Shown: piece after piece, positions 58,960 through 64,000 of the stretch | Numbering within the stretch: position 1 is the stretch's first letter | How the letters are laid out: each line of letters begins with the position of its first letter | Origin: Pocillopora verrucosa | Lineage: Eukaryota; Cnidaria; Anthozoa; Scleractinia; Pocilloporidae | Length of the DNA stretch: 64,000 bases | Reading direction: 5' to 3' | Assembly: GCF_036669915.1 (NCBI RefSeq) | Contig: NC_089317.1 | Coordinates: 434,001 to 498,000, forward strand | Program-made: the position numbers and the translations under genes | The notes under the pieces: model-generated | The model's input: the letters and a program-made list of their open reading frames with translations, nothing else | The model's database searches: none | What the model was told of the DNA's origin: nothing

Positions 58960-59534
58960 GTGAGTTGTAGTTTCTTACCATAATGGGAGAGAATTAAATA
59001 AAGAATTATCTATGCATAGCTTTCTTCTTACGCGCTTGGGGGAAGCTTTCACGCAATCGCTAAATAGCTAAGCCTTTCCTTCCTTACATCCTCCCAGGAA
59101 GAGGCGGTACTCTGTTTCTAGTAATCTTGCACTCCACAGTAGTAAATACCAAATCAACTGATTGATTTCTAATTAGCCTTCTTCAATTATTTGAATCTCT
59201 CACACCAGACCCTCCCATCGGTACGGTGTATACGTAAGCTTTTACTTGAATTCGCTTATTGTAAAGCACACGGGTGCTAGTTTGAGCGAATATCTATATA
59301 AATAAGTCACAATTAAAAAGAAAAAAAACCCTAAATATACTATATGTACGTACATGAATTAAAAATATAAATGATGTATTTAAGGATAAAAAATTACATT
59401 TACATATGTAAAGATATTGCTATAAATTCTCAAAGTGCCGTATAAATTTCTTAAAAGATTGAAAATCAGGTGGAGTTCTCAAATTATCATCCAAGAAATT
59501 CCATATCTTGGGTCCAAAGTACCTAATGGATTTA

Positions 59535-60140
59535 GAACCATATGATGTAGTATTTATTCTAGGTAAGGATAAAATATTAGATCCTCTAAGTTTATAATTT
59601 GTGTTACGAGTTGTAAATAAGTCCTTAAATAGGATGGAGCAATATTATTCAATGCTTTATATATTAGTATAGAGATATTTTGGAGCCTATGATTGTAAAG
59701 TGTAGTCTTATTAGCCCTATTTAAGAGGTATTGATAGTCGTTTTCCTTATCCTGAAAAACACTTCGAAGAGCACGTTCATGTAGTTTTTCAAGCTTATCT
59801 GAATCACTCTTTAGACAAAAGTGCCATACCTTAGAACAATTACTAGGATGTGATAAAATGAAAGAATGATACAACTGTAATTTAGCATCAAGTGGAATAA
59901 GACATTTAAATCTATTAAAAACACTTATTTGTCTGCTAATTTTGCGGCAAAGTCCAGCTATATGTTTATGAAAGTTTAGTTTTTTATCTATAGTAACATC
60001 CAGTAGCTTGATATAATTCTCTTGTTGGAGTTCCTGACCATCAACTTTGAACCTGAAATCAATGGAAGATCGTCCAGGGGCCAGGTCAAAACCTTGGAAT
60101 TTGTCTGGATTTTCTTTAAGTGAGTTTTTCCTTAAAGTTT
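59535..60140 (-). mobile_element. LINE reverse-transcriptase C-terminal remnant
   Basis: Read on minus, the frame gives VDGQELQQENYIKLLDVTID, then LNFHKHIAGLCRKIS, then LQLYHSFILSHPSNCSKVWH, then DKLEKLHERALRSVF. This is the characteristic tail of non-LTR (jockey/CR1-like clade) ORF2 after the polymerase core. The upstream polymerase core is absent and the frame has a premature end at 59554, so it is a 5'-truncated dead copy. Confidence 0.8.
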
Positions 60141-61523
60141 TTCCTTTTTCCTTAAACCTTTCCTTTCACCTTATCGAGGTTTCATTGGATTCTCGTATTT
60201 CATGTACGTGACGTGTTGTCGTTTCGCCTTATTTAAAACATTTATGCCTTGCTTTAGATGATTTTAGATAGTTTGCGAGTGGCTGTAGATGTTTTTGAAA
60301 TGGTTGTAGGTCGTTGTTGAAATTTTTTAGGTGGTTGTAGATGGTTGTAGGTGGTTTTAGGTCGTTCCATGTTTTAGTACTTACCTTTTGTCTGCATGAT
60401 CAGTGACAGTTTAGAGTAATAAGTACCGAAGGTGGGTAAGGTTCTCTTACTAAAATGTCGGTTGTACTCATAGCTTAATCTCAATGAAGCTTGGCTTCGT
60501 TTGACCCCCCTACAAAGCTTAAGTTTTATTTAGTTTAGGCTCTCATTCCGCAACCGGTTGCAAATATTTCCTTTTGCATGTCAATTGGGTGGCCAGACTG
60601 CAGACTTTCGTAATTCTGAAAACATTAACTACTTCAAATCAACATTCCCAATTTTCTCACCCTCGCGGGAAGCCATTTCTTCACAGTGACGGTCAGGCTG
60701 GATCTCATTCAGTATAAAGATTTGTAAAGGGACTTGATCCTGTACAGACGAACACGACAAACCAAGCTTATTTCTAGAATTCACTTTGATTCCTGATTTA
60801 TTCAGATTCTCTAAAAAACTAGACAATAATAACATGTCTCGTGACATCCAGACATGCAAGGGAAGATTGGACTGGACTCGGAATTTTCTGGTACGGATTT
60901 CTTTTTCATTGACCCTCCCCTTCATTATAAATGTTTCTTTGTACACAACTTTGCTATCATCAGCAACTTGTCTTTTTGTTTTTGTCTTTGCTCTTTCTTT
61001 TTGTTTTTGTTTGTTTGTTTTTTTTTCCCTGTTTTTCTTTTATATCAATTTTACCAGTCAGAGCAGGGGATTCACTAGCAGAATTGAACTCAATTTTCAT
61101 CTAATTCAACCAATACTGTCGGCCCTCGCAGCCGCCCAAGACGAGATGAAAAGAGCAAGAACTTTCAAGCTAACTGTAACTGTAATAGATCGTTGACGGA
61201 AATACTGGATAGCCAAGAACTTCCCAGATTATTTTTGATAGGTCTGTCATTTTCGTTTTGAATCGCTTGCGCTGTTGTCAACCTGGGGACCTTTAGTAAG
61301 ATCCAACGAGTAACGTTCGAACTTAATAAGGAAATCTTCTGATGGAAAATTGAGAGTTTTTAAATCATGTCATAACATTAGTTATAACATGATGTAACAA
61401 TGAGGATTGGTATAGCAAGACACTGCAGACGGTGTGCTCCAGTCTTCTAGCATACACGAGTCCGTACCAGATTTTTAAAATTTCATATAAGGTGATCGAT
61501 CGATCTCGTCGAGTCGTCGAGCC
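60141..61523. other. Spacer before DSTYK
   Basis: A GGTTGTAGGTxGTT-type imperfect repeat lies at ~60245-60370, followed by GTTCCATGTTTTAGTACTTACC; it looks like part of a dispersed element. Pyrimidine-rich low complexity runs from 60960 to 61040. The DSTYK promoter and 5' UTR must lie in the last few hundred bases; no TATA box is seen. The ORFs here show no domain. Confidence 0.4.
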
Positions 61524-64000
61524 ATGGCGCTTCAAGACGTGTTCGAGGATTTCAAGAAAAGCAAGGCTGTGCTGAAAAAAGTTCACGATGACACAGTAGA
61601 ATACTTCGGTGAAATCGTTCGAAAGCTTTCCGATAAAGGTGCTGCAGATATTGCAGAAGAACTTCGCTACAAAGCCTCAGCCGTGCAAGCTTCTCCAGAC
61701 GAAGTTCGAGTAATGGTTCAAACAGCGGCAATGGCGGATGTTCATCTGGAGTTCGATAACGCCCTTGCTGAGCTGCTTTACACAGCCAAGGAGAAGAAGA
61801 AAGTTACCGATTTGTTTGATCAGGAGCCGGCACTCATTTTTGTCGGGCAAACCAACTGCGGAAAAAGCTCCATAATCAACGAGCTCCTAGGTTGTAAAGC
61901 GCTTCCCACATCAGATCGACCGAGTACCGCGAGAATTGTTCGCGTTTGCCACGCCGAGGAGCCTTATTGTCGCCTGGTTGACATAGATGGTAAAACCTTG
62001 GAAGAGATAAAGATGAAAGGCAAGGATGGAAACATAATCCCTCGAAAGAAGATCGAGCTCAAATCAGGGGATCGTGGTGACCCTAGTAAAGTGGAGGCGA
62101 TCGTGGAGACTGGTTTAAATATCGAGTTCTTGAAGTGTGGTGTAACCATCATTGACTCCCCTGGAAGAAATGAAAATAAAGCGCTGGACAACTTGGTAAA
62201 AAAGCAGCTGGAAAATCCCCTGGCGTTTGTTATTTACGTGGTGGATGGACATGATCTCTTTACTGAGCAGGTAAGGTTTTTGTTGTTAACACGATCGATT
62301 CCTCGATTGGTTACAATTAGTATTTCCGGGTTGCATTAAGATCGAAACTATATCAAGTGCCATGTTCTGTGAGTCACTTGGACTGTGTCCTTTAAATATT
62401 GAGTCATGAATCAGTAATTCGATTAGAGTAGTTTGTAAACACGAAGCTGATTAAAACAAAAGTTTGCTCTTTTCGAAATTAAACAGTCGTGGTTTAAATT
62501 TACACGAAAATGCCGTGAAACGACAAGAACGTATACACCACAACATCAACATAGCTTTTACTCTGGTTCGCTTGCTGTTGCATTTATTACGAAATAAATT
62601 CGGCATTCGGATTTGGCAACCCACGGCAATCACTGTCGACCGCACCCGCGAACGACAGTGATTGCCGTGGGTTGCCAAATCCAATTGCTGCAATCTGATT
62701 GGCTACGCTATTCGCCTTATATAATGAGTAAAGAGAGTGCCTTACTAGTAATATTGTGGGATTGTAAACAAGGTAAAATAACGATTTGAGCTTGTTTTGT
62801 TATAAAGTTTTGAATAATTAGCAAATTTATAATAAAACGGCTAGATTATTCGCCCTCTATTTCTGTGCGTGAAAAAGATCTAATAGTTGATAGTGATTTT
62901 TCTTTACACAGTCTTATATATCGTCAATTAATACCAATTGTTATTTGTTTACTTGCCAGGATAGAGAGATCCTGAATGATATGACATCCACAGAGACCGA
63001 TTCATCGATTTTTTTCGTTGTTAGCAAAGTGGAACCAGAAGATCGTACCGAATCATCAGATGAGGACGATGAATCAAGCCGTCATGCAGCATCAGTGAAG
63101 GCGCGGGAAAAGCGAGAGTGGGAAAGAAAAGTACATGAAGATAAGAAGACACGGGTGTACCGGCGGCTTGTCACATACGGCCATTTTTCTTCTGAAGAGC
63201 CCATGAATCAAAACGAGAAATTCCATGGGTTGTCAGCTTGGCGCATTCATAAGTACCGCGCTGTGAAGAAGAAAAATCCCGAAGCTTCTTTCGAGGAGTT
63301 TACGGATTACACGGAAGCCTTTGAAAGATTTCAAAACAGCTTGAAAAAGTTCGCTGAAGAATCTCTTCGTGCAAGGGTCGAGTGTGTGTGCAAAACCCTC
63401 GTGCGTGTTCTATCCAGATGCCTGGATTTCTTCATTCAGAAAGCCAATGTTTTGAAAAGGGGAAAGAAGCAAATATTGAAGACGTTGGAAACACTTTTGC
63501 ACGAGGAACAGCAAGTTCACGAGAACATAATCCGCGATCTGCAGGACGAAAAGCGGGCCATGTATATACAAGAACTGCTCAGTGATGCCATAAATGGAGC
63601 TAAAGATGACATCCTAAAAGAGGCAGGAGATTTTGAATACGTTTTTAGCGCATTATCCATTCCGTCAAATGGCCATGTAAAAGAGAAAGCAGCTGTGACT
63701 TGCTGTCAGGACCAGATTAAGCGGATGGTGGTCAACAAACTCCAGGGAGAGATCAAGCAAACGTTAACAATGATTTTCCGCTCCAGAGATCTGTTCCTTG
63801 TTCACCTCAAAGACGACGTAGAGCAAATTCAAAGAGAAATTACCAGAGATAATGAAATTCCATCGGCAGCAATCGCTCTTGGCAAAAGCCTTCTTTCTTC
63901 TTACGAAGCTCAAATCACGCTTTCACAAGGCGACAGAGCTTTGTTCAGTTTCATAAAGAAATCAATCGGGTGGATTTACAAGGCGATTTGTAATCCGATC
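61524..64000 (+). CDS. DSTYK: DSTYK (dual Ser/Thr-Tyr kinase), 5' part with GTPase domain
   Basis: Exon 1 is 61524-62270. Exon 2 starts at 62960 and is open to the window end, giving 596 codons here; the kinase domain should follow outside. Residues ~100-250 form a dynamin-like GTPase: P-loop GQTNCGKS (108-115), switch-I threonine near 135 and G3 box DSPG (211-214). The G4 box is degenerate (SKVE, 271-274). After an acidic/charged stretch (~275-310), a long helical region matches vertebrate DSTYK: CLDFFIQKANVLKR, LLSDAINGAKDDILKEA and CCQDQIKRMVVNKLQ. DSTYK works in FGF/ERK signalling and cell-death control in vertebrates. The start ATG has a perfect Kozak-like context (GAGCCATGG). Confidence 0.88.
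62271..62959 (+). other. DSTYK intron 1
   Basis: It contains a perfect 30-base inverted repeat (62609-62638 and 62653-62682). The donor is GTAAGG and the acceptor ACTTGCCAG. No other structure seen. Confidence 0.7.
62609..62682. repeat. Perfect 30-base inverted repeat with 14-base loop
   Basis: The arms GGATTTGGCAACCCACGGCA... and the exact complement at 62653-62682 match at all 30 positions. The loop is ACCGCACCCGCGAA. It is flanked by CTGCAATCTGATTGG, a CCAAT-containing sequence also seen near 42290 and 32650, suggesting it is part of a dispersed foldback element. Confidence 0.85.

Noticed and set aside
60786-61196. 136-codon frame rich in F/C/L
   Set aside because: Arises from a pyrimidine-rich low-complexity stretch; no protein-like features.

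Overview
The window reads as nuclear DNA of a cnidarian, most likely a hexacorallian and probably a stony coral. It is AT-rich. Genes are cut into short exons with GT..AG introns. Introns and spacers are packed with small mobile elements. Metazoan housekeeping genes (RPL8, TBL1XR1, CMC4) sit beside families known to be expanded in corals (HSPA12-like, mitochondria-eating-protein-like, CARF/Ulp1-like genes). The species cannot be fixed from sequence alone. All gene models were built by hand from splice signals and reading phase.

Layout, left to right. (1) 1.6-11.9 kb, + strand: a complete 14-exon filamin with three calponin-homology domains and 13 filamin repeats; a perfect CArG box lies 0.26 kb before its ATG. 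(2) 11.9-17.3 kb: gene-poor, with a perfect four-unit heat-shock-element palindrome. (3) 17.3-17.9 kb: an intronless PTB-domain adaptor. (4) 20.7-27.1 kb: a five-exon CARF plus Ulp1-like peptidase gene on the minus strand with a broken last exon. A 1.4-kb terminal-inverted-repeat element sits in its last intron, and the whole gene lies between ~300-bp inverted repeats. (5) 28.9-39 kb: a head-to-head pair, a MIEAP (mitochondria-eating protein)-like gene on minus and an HSPA12-like atypical Hsp70 on plus, 335 bp apart. (6) 42.7-50.8 kb, minus: TBL1XR1, 13 coding exons, sharing a divergent promoter with (7) RPL8, 51.35-54.8 kb, plus. (8) 55.5-56.5 kb: the tiny two-exon gene CMC4 (63 aa). (9) 57.7-59.0 kb: two orphan exons of an SLC22-type transporter. 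(10) 59.5-60.1 kb: a LINE reverse-transcriptase tail on minus. (11) 61.5 kb to the window edge: the 5' part of DSTYK, with an intact GTPase P-loop.

The repeat landscape is the most unusual part. About 210-bp elements with TTAA target sites and CCCTTT/AAAGGG ends (piggyBac-like MITEs) cluster in TBL1XR1 and RPL8 introns. A second dispersed family (five copies) carries a hammerhead-ribozyme-like core of the kind reported in Penelope-like retroelements, and two of the copies are inverted dimers in filamin intron 1. I found no convincing tRNA gene, rRNA or CRISPR array.
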